DNA of 45,990 bases from Chloroflexota bacterium (GTDB lineage Bacteria > Chloroflexota > Anaerolineae > UBA2200 > JACIWT01): contig JACIWT010000017.1 of NCBI GenBank assembly GCA_014360825.1, forward strand, positions 1-45,990, written 5' to 3'. Positions within the stretch are counted from its first letter, which is position 1. Every line of letters begins with the position of its first letter. The position numbers and the translations under genes were made by a program. The notes below the pieces were generated by a model, which did not search any database, was not told the DNA's origin, and saw only the letters and a list, made by a program, of their open reading frames with translations. Of the stretch, positions 27,922 to 37,088 are shown in pieces.

Positions 27922-30300
27922 ATGTTAATGCGAACCAGAGAGCAGAAAACGGCTTGCCCGAGCGGTTCGTCTTGGATATTACTTGCGACCCTGTCTCTGC
28001 TGGCCAGTATGATCATTCTGGCCGCGGCTATGGCATCTGCAGGATACACTGAATATTCGGAAAGCAGCACGCCCCCGGGTACCCTGGTCATGACGTTCCA
28101 ACAAGGGCTTAACGGTTATTCAGGCGCAGAAGATTCATGGATTAGTGCCGCTCATCCAACAAGCAACTATAGCGATGCAATGGATGTTTCTGTTGGTGAT
28201 TCCTTTAGGCGCGCAGCCCTGTTTCGCTTCGATCTATCGCCCCTTGGGCCCGACTCAATCGTGATATCAGCGACCTTGCGCTTATACGCTGTCGCATGGG
28301 GTGGGCAGAACATGGTCCTATCGGCACACTACATATCGCGCACTGTTGTTTATCATGAGGTAACCTGGGAGCAGGCGAGTGCCAGTGAACCATGGGGCAC
28401 GCCGGGGTGTGAGGATGTTTTCTCTGATCGCAGGGCGGATGCAGAGGATTCCGTAACGACTTTGGGTATATACACCTGGTGTGAGTTTGACCTGACCAGC
28501 CTTGTGCAAGGGTGGGTAGATGGCACCCTTGCCAACCAAGGTATCCTCATACGTCAGCAAGAGCCGGGATCCACCTTTTACTTCGCAAGCTCCGAGAACA
28601 ACGACATGTCAATTCGACCTCAACTAGTTATCATGTACGAAGACCCAGCCGACGGTAGTGAACCCTCACCGAGCCCAACGGCGACTGCCACGGCCACAGA
28701 GACTCCCACATCCACACTATCTCCTACTGCCACGCCCACTGTCACGCAGACCGCGACGAGTACTGCGACGCCAACGCCCAGTGCTGGGATCTGGCGTCGG
28801 CCGCTGCACTTGCGGTTTGGATGGGATATAGCGCTTGGGTATGGGGGTTTTGATCGATATGATATACGAGTCCTGAACTCAGGGTGGTATTCAGATTGGA
28901 CATACAGGAAACATCCAGTGCTTCTCCCCGGCTTGCTCTATATGCAACTTATTCGACCTTCGAACCCCCCACCGTGGGACTATCTCGAGGAGGTGATTGC
29001 CGCCAATCCGGGCGCTGTGTGGATTCTAGGCAATGAACCGGACTGCAAAATGCAAGACAATATGCTCCCCGATCAATACGCCCAATTCCACCACGATTAC
29101 TATCACTTCATCAAGAGCCGGGATCCAACGGCATGGGTAGCCAACGGTCCCATAGTTCAGGCTACGCCGCTACGCATGCAATGGCTGGATCTGGTGTGGG
29201 CCGCGTATCTAAACCGATATGGCGAACCCATGCCCGTAGACGTGTGGGCGATACATGAGCAGATCACACGGGAGAAAACCGGGGATTGGGGCTGCGATGT
29301 GCCCCCAGGGATAAACGTTTCTCAGGGAGAACTCTACACTCTCCAGGATACTGTTAGCGTGCCAATATTCAAGCAGCACATCCAACGAATGCGTACCTGG
29401 ATGCGTGACAAGGGTCAGCGCGATAAGCCGCTTATCATAACCGAATTTGGATCGCTTCAGCCGTCCATGTACCTCAGAAACGGCGACCAAGATGTCCTTG
29501 ATTTCATGAAGGGTTGTTTTGATTACTTGGTGAGTGCCGCCGATTCCGCAATCGGCTACCCGCAAGATGACAATCACTTGGTCCAGGCCTGGCTCTGGTT
29601 CAGTTTGAATCACCAGATGCAGCACGAATGGGGAGTAGATTACTACAATGGAAGCCTCTTCGACAGCCGGAGTCAGAGTTTTCCCGGCCTCTTGACCAAG
29701 TTTGGCGTGTTTTTCTCTGAGTACACTGGGGCCTTGATCACTCCAACGCCCACTGCCACGCCAGTGTATAGAACGGTCACCGTGTCCATCCCCTTGCGCC
29801 GCGGCTGGAACCTCGTATCCCTGCCGGTACGGGGCACAAGCACCGCAGTAGCGGATGTGTTATCTTCTATTGCGGGTCGTTATCAGGTTGTGTACACGTA
29901 TGATGGCTGTACCAAAACCTGGTTCTATTATGACCCCTCTTTTCCTTCTTCCAACACCTTGACAGACCTCCCAGAAGGAACGGCCTTCTGGATCAAGATG
30001 ACTGCGGATGCCACACTGCAGTTGACTGGCGAGGCGGGTCACCACGAGGCGCGCAGCCTGTGCCGGGGATGGAACCTAATTGGCTATTCGCGTGTCACAC
30101 CGTTGCCCATTGCGGCCGCTCTTGAATCCATGTCCGGCCGCTATCGGAGCTTGTACCTGTACGACCCAGAAAGCCCTCGGCAGTGGAGGGCCTTCGACGT
30201 GCTCGTGTATCCCGGCTTCAACGACTTGGCGGAGATGGCGCCGGGGCAGGCGTTTTGGCTATGGAGCGAGCATCCATCGGTATTGAGATTCCCTGACTAG
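27922..30300 (+). CDS. Secreted multidomain glycoside-hydrolase-like protein
   Basis: About 792 residues from ATG 27922 (AGGAG upstream). A signal peptide (ILLATLSLLASMIILAAAMA) is followed by a DNRLRE-type beta-sandwich (about 45-235), a Thr/Pro-rich linker, and a TIM-barrel-like domain (about 290-590). That domain has WILGNEPD and LIITEFGS, the placing expected for the acid/base and nucleophile Glu of clan A glycosidases. Two copies of a GWNLVSLP/GWNLIGYS beta domain end the protein (about 610-790). It probably degrades or remodels polysaccharide outside the cell. The exact GH family and substrate cannot be told from sequence alone. Confidence 0.82.
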   Translation: MLMRTREQKTACPSGSSWILLATLSLLASMIILAAAMASAGYTEYSESSTPPGTLVMTFQQGLNGYSGAEDSWISAAHPTSNYSDAMDVSVGDSFRRAALFRFDLSPLGPDSIVISATLRLYAVAWGGQNMVLSAHYISRTVVYHEVTWEQASASEPWGTPGCEDVFSDRRADAEDSVTTLGIYTWCEFDLTSLVQGWVDGTLANQGILIRQQEPGSTFYFASSENNDMSIRPQLVIMYEDPADGSEPSPSPTATATATETPTSTLSPTATPTVTQTATSTATPTPSAGIWRRPLHLRFGWDIALGYGGFDRYDIRVLNSGWYSDWTYRKHPVLLPGLLYMQLIRPSNPPPWDYLEEVIAANPGAVWILGNEPDCKMQDNMLPDQYAQFHHDYYHFIKSRDPTAWVANGPIVQATPLRMQWLDLVWAAYLNRYGEPMPVDVWAIHEQITREKTGDWGCDVPPGINVSQGELYTLQDTVSVPIFKQHIQRMRTWMRDKGQRDKPLIITEFGSLQPSMYLRNGDQDVLDFMKGCFDYLVSAADSAIGYPQDDNHLVQAWLWFSLNHQMQHEWGVDYYNGSLFDSRSQSFPGLLTKFGVFFSEYTGALITPTPTATPVYRTVTVSIPLRRGWNLVSLPVRGTSTAVADVLSSIAGRYQVVYTYDGCTKTWFYYDPSFPSSNTLTDLPEGTAFWIKMTADATLQLTGEAGHHEARSLCRGWNLIGYSRVTPLPIAAALESMSGRYRSLYLYDPESPRQWRAFDVLVYPGFNDLAEMAPGQAFWLWSEHPSVLRFPD

Positions 30301-30426
30301 CACCTATGTCGCACTGTTCTTGAACAATAAGAAGGTTTCTGAATAGTGGCGGATCTTCCATGGGACTGGACAGGGGCCAAGGGTTACCTGCGAGTATCAA
30401 GCGGTTCCCACGAGCAGAGGATCAGC

Positions 30427-31530
30427 ATGAAAAACCAAGATCGGACAAGCACCAGGCGGTGGCTAACGATCGCGTCGATGACAATGCTCATAGTGTTATG
30501 GCTCTCGCTAGACTTACAGCAGCGAGCATGGGCGCTCCCTGGCCAATCGGGATCGCGCCAGACCGTTCCAAGCCCCACACGCAGACCCACAGAAGTCCCT
30601 ACACAGACCGGGACCCCCGCTATCACGCCAACGCTGCCGGCTGGATGGGTGCTGCTGTGTAGAGACGACTTCGCAAACCCGAACAGCGGTTGGCCTATTG
30701 TTCTGGCTGCGGAATACGAGATGTACTACGGCTTGGGAGAATACCGAATCAATGTCATGGCAGCCAATGTATATGCTACAGCCACGGTTAATTGTTCCGG
30801 TTCAGATTTGGATGCTAGTATCACTGCAAGACTAGTTACCGGCGACGGTGGCGCTTATGGGATTGCCTTCCATGCCGAAGACACGCACAATTGTATGCTC
30901 TTTATGGTTTCGCCCTCACAACAGCAATACGCCCTAATAGGACTGAGCGGAGGTGTAGGAAACCCCATAGTGACCTGGACCAACCATCCTGCGATAAGGC
31001 CGGGCAATACCCCGAACCTGCTCCGCGTCATCTGCCGAGGAAGCCAGATTGAATTATACATCAATAATATCCGCGTGAGAACGGCAACGAATGCCACACC
31101 CGGGGCGGGGCGCGTGGGACTCGTGGCAAGCAATGTGGGCTTTTCCGGCGAAGTGCATGCTGCCTTTGACAATTTTGAGTTGTTCGGGCCCCAACCGGCA
31201 ACCGCCACTCCTACTGTGACGCAGACTCTGCCGCCAACCGCTACTTCCACCGCCGAGCCCACCGCGACCATTACGTTGATGCCTACGCCTACACCCAGTG
31301 TCACGGCGACCGCCACGACAACGTCATCGCCTCCGATCTATCTGCTACACTTGCCCATCACAGTGAAGAGCTGGAGAGAAGGAGCGCTGCAAAACACGAC
31401 GCCAGGGGCACGGCCGGCAAGCAAATCCCTGCCCACAGGTAAGCATAGATTCGTGGTTTTCCTCGAATCGGCAGACGCCACTGATTACGGCGTCACCCGA
31501 GCCGGAGGCGGCTGGTATAGGGACTGGTGA
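30427..31530 (+). CDS. Secreted jelly-roll (LamG/DUF1080-like) protein
   Basis: About 367 residues from ATG 30427 (AGAGG six bases upstream). A signal peptide region (LTIASMTMLIVLWLSLDL) precedes a short Pro/Thr linker, a concanavalin-like jelly-roll (about 75-260; DDFANPNSGWP, YGIAFHAED, LYINNIRVRT, AAFDNFELFG), and a second long Thr/Pro linker. The tail has IYLLHLPITVKSW, a strand-like segment also seen at the C-terminus of the next gene's product (LRLPIILKEH). It probably binds carbohydrate; no catalytic residues are evident. Confidence 0.75.
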   Translation: MKNQDRTSTRRWLTIASMTMLIVLWLSLDLQQRAWALPGQSGSRQTVPSPTRRPTEVPTQTGTPAITPTLPAGWVLLCRDDFANPNSGWPIVLAAEYEMYYGLGEYRINVMAANVYATATVNCSGSDLDASITARLVTGDGGAYGIAFHAEDTHNCMLFMVSPSQQQYALIGLSGGVGNPIVTWTNHPAIRPGNTPNLLRVICRGSQIELYINNIRVRTATNATPGAGRVGLVASNVGFSGEVHAAFDNFELFGPQPATATPTVTQTLPPTATSTAEPTATITLMPTPTPSVTATATTTSSPPIYLLHLPITVKSWREGALQNTTPGARPASKSLPTGKHRFVVFLESADATDYGVTRAGGGWYRDW

Positions 31531-31787
31531 ATTTGGTTGAGCCTAATGGGTCGTATGTTAAATGGTAAGAAATACGTGGAACTTGTGGAAGGCTTAGTAG
31601 GGCCCGTAACAAGTAGCGAGCGTAAGAAGCGCTAGCGTGGTTGCAATCGTGTCCACAGTGTTATGTGATCGTGACGATCCCCTGAGGGACCAGAAGGGCC
31701 TAGGGATTCTATGTGTCATACCCGTGGCTCCATGCACCTTGGAGGGGTGACGTGTTAGCATCGTATTGTCACGGAGGTGAAAGGGCC
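31531..31787. other. Intergenic leader with a palindrome
   Basis: No gene. GATCGTGACGATC (31667-31679) is a perfect odd palindrome, a plausible regulator site ahead of the next gene. Confidence 0.45.
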
Positions 31788-33635
31788 GTGTTCAGAAAGG
31801 TCTCCCTGACATTGTTGTGCCTACTTGCCATGTGGCTGGTCCGGGTTTCGACTGCAGCGGCATTCCCGCCATTGCCTCACAGATTCTATGGTATGGTGAC
31901 CGCCAATGGGCGAGCAGTGCCCGATGGGACGATTATAGACGTGTGGTCCGACAGGCTTAGATGGGAGACCCGCACCACGACGGTGTCAGGATGGTCATGG
32001 TACGACATTCTTATCCCTGGGGATGATCTAGACACGCCTGATCAGGAGGGAGCGCGTGAAGGGCACGAGGTCGTCTTTGATATCAGAGGCTATGGGCGGG
32101 GTGGAATTTCCTTCTGGCACGCTGGTGGTTACACCCGGTTTGATCTCAATTACACTGCGCCACCCACGCCGATTCCGCCGACACCCACACGGACGGCTAC
32201 GCCAACCTTCACTCCGGCCCGCCCTGACCCTAGCACGGCGTGCCCACGAGCTGCGGCCGATGATTACGCGCCGCGCGGCCTCCCGGATTTTGAGCAGCGA
32301 CAATCATGGTGGCAGGGGCCCATGGGACAGTGGACGCATGATGGTCCAACAGCCCTGGCAGATGTCCTGTGGTGGCTCGACTCAAAGGCCGGTCACGGCT
32401 TAGGTGGATGGCCTGGACTGATCACCTCCTTTGGCTCCTGGAGCGACCATGATCCGCGGAACGTACCTCCACTGATCGAGAATCTGGCCGAGTTTGCCTC
32501 CACAGGAGCCCAGGGGACAACGATCGAAGATCTGCAATCTGGTTTACTGGCCTATCTGGCGAGCAGGGGGCTCTCCGATGCATATTATGTGCAGGTTGAA
32601 AGGTCTCCGTCCCCCACCTGGATTGCAGAGCACTCCGCAGAGGGGTTGCTAATGCTACTGGGCCTCTGGCAAGACCAGGGTCAGCCGCAAGGCTGGGTGC
32701 GCATTGGAGGGCACTATGTAGCGGTCAACTGCCTGTCTGCTTCCGGTACCACTATTGAAATTGCGGACCCATTGATTGATCATGCCGCTATGGGGGGACC
32801 AGGCAGGTGCTGGCCCGATGCAGGGACGGCCATCACGATGGGCTTGCATAACGATGCGGCGTACGTTTCTTATGACCAGTACTACATGCCAATTTGGGTT
32901 TCTGTTCCGGGAGCGAACTGGGGCTTACGCAACTATGCTGGCTCGTGGATCAATATGGTGATCAACAACTGTGCCGGACTGAACTCGTCTCAGGAACTAG
33001 CGTCCTACTCAGGCACTTGGAATCCAAGCGGAAATCCGGTGGTTGTCGCTGTCGATTACGCCCTGGCCATAACGGCAAACCCCCAATTCATTACCCCCAC
33101 CCCATCGGCCAGTCCCACGGCATCCAAAACGCCCCCACCATCCCGCACCCCGTCTCCGTCTGCAACTCCGACCATCGGGCCCTTCTCCAGGCCCTATGAT
33201 CCAAGGGATGGGTTGACACTGTGGAGCAACGACCGGGTCGTTTGGGCAGTGTTTCCACCATCTTGTTTGGCTGGCCCTGGTACAGCAGAATTCGAACCCC
33301 TGCCTCTTCCTGAGGTCGCTGAAGGTGAGAAGGCTCTTCTGGCGTTTCGCCTCGATCTCAGGGACAGTGCCGGACGGATCGCACCAGTGTTGGACAACTT
33401 CGCTGGCGTGGTTCTATGGTATGATGCTGAGGACATCGTGGGTTTCGAGAACAAACCGCTAAGAGTCTGGTGGTATGATCCGCACGTGGGCTGGTGGATG
33501 GACATAGCGTGTGAGCACAATGCCAGTTCGAGGATGGTGTGGTTCTTGACAAGGAAACTTGGACGATTCTGTCTGCTTGCTGCAGACTTCGACCTTCGGC
33601 TTCCAATCATCCTGAAAGAGCACCGGCAGCCCTGA
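31788..33635 (+). CDS. Secreted C39-like protein lacking the catalytic Cys
   Basis: About 615 residues. The start is the GTG at 31788, since GGAGGTGA lies seven bases upstream; frames opening earlier add no conserved sequence. A signal peptide (LTLLCLLAMWLVRV) precedes a beta domain (about 35-125), a Pro/Thr linker and a papain-like C39-type domain (about 150-430) starting LPDFEQRQSWW. The His motif GGHYVAVN and DPLIDH are present. At the place where relatives have Cys-Gly-Pro it reads HDGPTALADVLWWLDS, so the nucleophile appears replaced by Asp. A second Pro/Ser linker and a beta domain end the protein. It may be a binding protein derived from a peptidase. Confidence 0.7.
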   Translation: MFRKVSLTLLCLLAMWLVRVSTAAAFPPLPHRFYGMVTANGRAVPDGTIIDVWSDRLRWETRTTTVSGWSWYDILIPGDDLDTPDQEGAREGHEVVFDIRGYGRGGISFWHAGGYTRFDLNYTAPPTPIPPTPTRTATPTFTPARPDPSTACPRAAADDYAPRGLPDFEQRQSWWQGPMGQWTHDGPTALADVLWWLDSKAGHGLGGWPGLITSFGSWSDHDPRNVPPLIENLAEFASTGAQGTTIEDLQSGLLAYLASRGLSDAYYVQVERSPSPTWIAEHSAEGLLMLLGLWQDQGQPQGWVRIGGHYVAVNCLSASGTTIEIADPLIDHAAMGGPGRCWPDAGTAITMGLHNDAAYVSYDQYYMPIWVSVPGANWGLRNYAGSWINMVINNCAGLNSSQELASYSGTWNPSGNPVVVAVDYALAITANPQFITPTPSASPTASKTPPPSRTPSPSATPTIGPFSRPYDPRDGLTLWSNDRVVWAVFPPSCLAGPGTAEFEPLPLPEVAEGEKALLAFRLDLRDSAGRIAPVLDNFAGVVLWYDAEDIVGFENKPLRVWWYDPHVGWWMDIACEHNASSRMVWFLTRKLGRFCLLAADFDLRLPIILKEHRQP

Positions 33636-33696
33636 TCCATGAGCATATCACATGCGAAGGATGCCCAGTCAAGAAAGCGTATCAGGCTGAACTTGG

Positions 33697-35730
33697 GTGA
33701 GAACGTATTGGCTCATGTATGACAGTTACCAATCGGAACTTCTCAGGCCGCGCGACGGGCGATGTCCACAGATGAGACAAACCTTGGACAAAATTCTCAT
33801 AGGCGATCCAATGCCACAGAAAGCAACAGACGAGCTGCCTCGCCCTAAACAGAGTTGTCGGACCACAGCCTGCAACCACCGAAGAGCGTATCCGACGACG
33901 CTGTACCTTGTTTCGTTCCTGATTGCCTTGTCCCTGGTGCTTGTCGTGCCACCGCTCAGCCAATTTAGCAGGGCCATCCCTGACCTGACTGGTGACGGAA
34001 ACCAGTACCTATACCTGTTGAAGTGGTTTCCTCACGCGCTTTTTGGTCTGCACGCGTCGCTTTTCTTTGATCCGAACGTGTTTTATCCGTTTGGCTATCC
34101 TCTAGCAATGTCTGAAACTACCTTGGCAAACACGGTGTTGATGATGCCTATCGTGCTGTCAGTGGGGGAGGTGATCGCCTACAACAGCGCTATCCTCTCG
34201 TCCTGCGCGCTGGCGGGGTTGGGGGCGTACCTCTTTGCCTGGCAGATCACCCGGTGCAAAAGAGAATCTGTCGTTGCCGCGGTTGTCTTTGCTTTTGCTC
34301 CCTATCACACGGCGCATATTGTGCAGGGTATCCTGCCAATTATCACTATTCAATGGATTCCCTTTGTATTCCTGGGCATCGAGATGCTGGCCCGGCAACC
34401 CCGAGGCCAATGGATTTTGCTGACTGCGCTATTCTTCGCCTTAACAGCGTTGTCGTCATGGTATTACGCGTTCATCATCTCAATCACTGCGGGCGCATAC
34501 GCGCTCCTGAGGGCGTGGGGACAGCCACAACCCAGACAGACAGTGACCTATGCTTTGCTTTCGTTGATGCTCGCGGCGTTCTTGATCTTGCCAGCCTTAG
34601 TGCCGACCTTTCTATGCCAGGGTGGCAGGGGTTGGTCCATGACCACATCGGATGGATGGGGGGCGGCGCTGACCGACTTCATCTACCCCAATCCCCGTCA
34701 TCCCCTGTGGGGTCCACCCCTTTTGGAGAACTATACCTCATATACTCGCCGCGCCGATCTTTACGTGGGCATACCAGTGCTACTTCTGGCCAGCGTTGGG
34801 CTGCGGGCAATCCCGTGGGCCAATCGTCGAGCATTGATCATGACGGCCGTTTTGGCCACGCTCCTGGCGTTGGGGCCCACTCTGCACGTCTACGGTCCAC
34901 GAACGTACATTCCTGTGCCAGCGATGGTAGAAAGGGCATTCACTGTGGTTATCGGATTTTTCTCGAAGTATCTGGCTCTGAATCCAACCACGACGTACTA
35001 CACACTGCGCTTAGAAAATGCCATCTACGTTCCTCTCCCTGCGTTCCTGTTATACCTTTTTGTTCCGACGGGCAACGCGATCAGGTTCTGGAGCCGATTT
35101 GGGGTAGTGGCCATACTCGTGCTCGCAGTTCTGGCGGTATGCGGTGCCCGCCGATTAGGAGAGGCATTTCGAGTCGGACATACTAAGCAGGCGTGGGCAG
35201 AGGCTGCCATTGCGTTGTGCGTGATCGCTATTCTGTGCGATTTCGTTGTGGCGCCGGAGTTGAGGGGTTTCCGCGACGTTGGGCCAGACCCTGTAACGGA
35301 GTGGATCCGATCCCAGCCGGGCGATTTCAGCATCATGAAGTTCCCAATCGAGGTAGCGATCAATGGGCGATCACTTTACGAGACATTCCTCCACGGGAAG
35401 AAGATCGCATACGGCTATGGCACTTTCTTTCCAGGGGAATGGACCGCTCAACTTCCCGTGCTGAGGACATTTCCCAGTGGCGAGTCGTTGGCGCTGCTCA
35501 AACGTTGGAGTGTGCGCTATATCCTTATTTATCCAGAAGCATACGGGTCCCTAGGGCTGGGAGAGCCGTCACAGATTGTGGGTTTAGAGGCTCTGCCACT
35601 ACGCACGATCATAGATGATGTCTGGATCTACGAGCTAATTGACAGCAGCCAGCCTGCAGCGTCGTCTGGCATCACTTGGGCAAACCAGGGGGTCACAACT
35701 GGGGCGCAAGAAGGGCGTAGGCCAATCTAA
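33697..35730 (+). CDS. GT-C-type polytopic membrane glycosyltransferase-like protein
   Basis: 677 residues with about ten to twelve hydrophobic spans from residue 68 on. After the first span comes DLTGDGNQYLYLLKW, whose acidic residue sits where the GT-C superfamily has its catalytic Asp. The C-terminal 150 residues form a soluble domain (DPVTEWIRSQPGDFSIMKFP). Such enzymes move sugars from lipid carriers to polymers or proteins on the outer face of the membrane. The start is uncertain: 33697 is listed; 33772 or 33811 are alternatives with the latter near AGG. Next to a Wzz-like gene, it suggests exopolysaccharide or protein glycosylation. Confidence 0.75.
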   Translation: MRTYWLMYDSYQSELLRPRDGRCPQMRQTLDKILIGDPMPQKATDELPRPKQSCRTTACNHRRAYPTTLYLVSFLIALSLVLVVPPLSQFSRAIPDLTGDGNQYLYLLKWFPHALFGLHASLFFDPNVFYPFGYPLAMSETTLANTVLMMPIVLSVGEVIAYNSAILSSCALAGLGAYLFAWQITRCKRESVVAAVVFAFAPYHTAHIVQGILPIITIQWIPFVFLGIEMLARQPRGQWILLTALFFALTALSSWYYAFIISITAGAYALLRAWGQPQPRQTVTYALLSLMLAAFLILPALVPTFLCQGGRGWSMTTSDGWGAALTDFIYPNPRHPLWGPPLLENYTSYTRRADLYVGIPVLLLASVGLRAIPWANRRALIMTAVLATLLALGPTLHVYGPRTYIPVPAMVERAFTVVIGFFSKYLALNPTTTYYTLRLENAIYVPLPAFLLYLFVPTGNAIRFWSRFGVVAILVLAVLAVCGARRLGEAFRVGHTKQAWAEAAIALCVIAILCDFVVAPELRGFRDVGPDPVTEWIRSQPGDFSIMKFPIEVAINGRSLYETFLHGKKIAYGYGTFFPGEWTAQLPVLRTFPSGESLALLKRWSVRYILIYPEAYGSLGLGEPSQIVGLEALPLRTIIDDVWIYELIDSSQPAASSGITWANQGVTTGAQEGRRPI

Positions 35731-35784
35731 CCTTGGAGGGGCACGAGCCATTTATAGTCCGTCTCTCGGGATAGGGGGTATTTG

Positions 35785-37029
35785 ATGGAAGAGGAAATAG
35801 ATCTTCGCGAGTATGTGGCCGTTTTGGTGAAGCATTGGAAAGCCATTGTCGCTGTTACCGCAGTGGCAGCTATCGCGGCGCTGGTGGTCAGTCTACTCTT
35901 GCCGCCGACCTATGAGGCAACGGCTATCTGTGTTGCAACTAAGCCCAAGTACCAGATGCAGTTTGACCCCAAGATTCAGTCCCTGGTAGATCTACAGGTT
36001 CCATCCAAAGCCTATGCAGCCCTGGCCAAGAATGCCGAGTTGGAGAGGGGGATCATTGAGACACTCGGTGCTGCTCTCTTGCCCCAGGAGCGGACTATCG
36101 AGGGCCTACAGTGTATGCTGACTGTCTCCACGCCCACCGATCCCAGCGTGATCCAACTCAAAGCACGTTCTTCCGACCCCCAAAAAGCGGCCCTCCTTGC
36201 CAATACCTGGGCAGAGTTGTTCGTTCAGCAAATCAATGAGCTCTATGGGCAGTCATTGGACGAGCAACGAAGAATCGAGGGCCAGCTTGCAGTGGCAGAC
36301 CAGAATCTCAAGATAGCCGAGGACGCGCTAATTGAGTTTCAAAAGAGGAGCCAGATCGCCACTTTGCAGGCGCAGATCGAGGCCGAATTGGAAGCTCTAA
36401 GTAGCTACCTGGCCGCTACAAAGAACCTTGAACTAGTGATACAGGATGCTCAGAGCCTCAAGGAGAATTTGCAGATGCAAGGCGCGGGGCCTGTGGCCGT
36501 GTCCAGTGGGCTCTCCACTTTGTTTCTAGAGATTGACTCGCTGAACTCTGCAGCCAGGCTGCCGGTGCAACTACAGATCCCCATTGACGAGTCTATCGCC
36601 GCCAGTACCAGCATCAGCCAGCAGGTCCAGTACCTGGATAATTTCATGGCTACCCTGAAGGCGAAACAGCAAGCGATTGCCATGGCAGCGGATGAAATCC
36701 CCGCGAGAATCCTGGAGCTGCAGGGGGCTTTGCAGCGTGAACAAACGGAGCGCGATCGCCTAGCGCGAGCAAGAGATGTGGCTAGGGAAACCTACCTGAC
36801 CCTTTCACGGAAGGCTGATGAGGTGCGCATTGCTACCCAGGTGGACGAGGGCGAGCTGCGCATTGTCAGCCAAGCGGAGGCGCCACGTGAGCCTGTGGCC
36901 CCAAAGAAGGGAGTGAACACAGCCATCGCCGGGGTGTTGGGGTTGATGGTGGGAGTGTTAGGGGCATTCGCAGTGGAGTACTTCGAGAAGCCGAGGGGCT
37001 CAACGCGTGAGGCAATCAAAGGGGCTTAA
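35785..37029 (+). CDS. Wzz/chain-length-determinant-like membrane protein
   Basis: About 414 residues from ATG 35785 (AGGGGG upstream). The N-terminus IDLREYVAVLVKHWKAIVAV leads into a first membrane helix (about 22-44). The centre is a long coiled-coil rod (about 150-370), and a second helix lies near 385-405 (VLGLMVGVLGAFAVEYF). This is the Wzz/GNVR layout of proteins that set polysaccharide chain length. No kinase P-loop follows, so any tyrosine kinase partner is separate. It supports a surface-polysaccharide role for the cluster. Confidence 0.86.
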   Translation: MEEEIDLREYVAVLVKHWKAIVAVTAVAAIAALVVSLLLPPTYEATAICVATKPKYQMQFDPKIQSLVDLQVPSKAYAALAKNAELERGIIETLGAALLPQERTIEGLQCMLTVSTPTDPSVIQLKARSSDPQKAALLANTWAELFVQQINELYGQSLDEQRRIEGQLAVADQNLKIAEDALIEFQKRSQIATLQAQIEAELEALSSYLAATKNLELVIQDAQSLKENLQMQGAGPVAVSSGLSTLFLEIDSLNSAARLPVQLQIPIDESIAASTSISQQVQYLDNFMATLKAKQQAIAMAADEIPARILELQGALQREQTERDRLARARDVARETYLTLSRKADEVRIATQVDEGELRIVSQAEAPREPVAPKKGVNTAIAGVLGLMVGVLGAFAVEYFEKPRGSTREAIKGA

Positions 37030-37088
37030 GGAAATGTAGCGTTCGAGGAGGAGATGTCATAAAACAAGGGGACAGAAGGGAAAGTGCG

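Noticed and set aside
34254-35186. 310-codon frame in the GT-C gene
   Set aside because: It is a shadow of the real gene; the main frame has continuous membrane helices.
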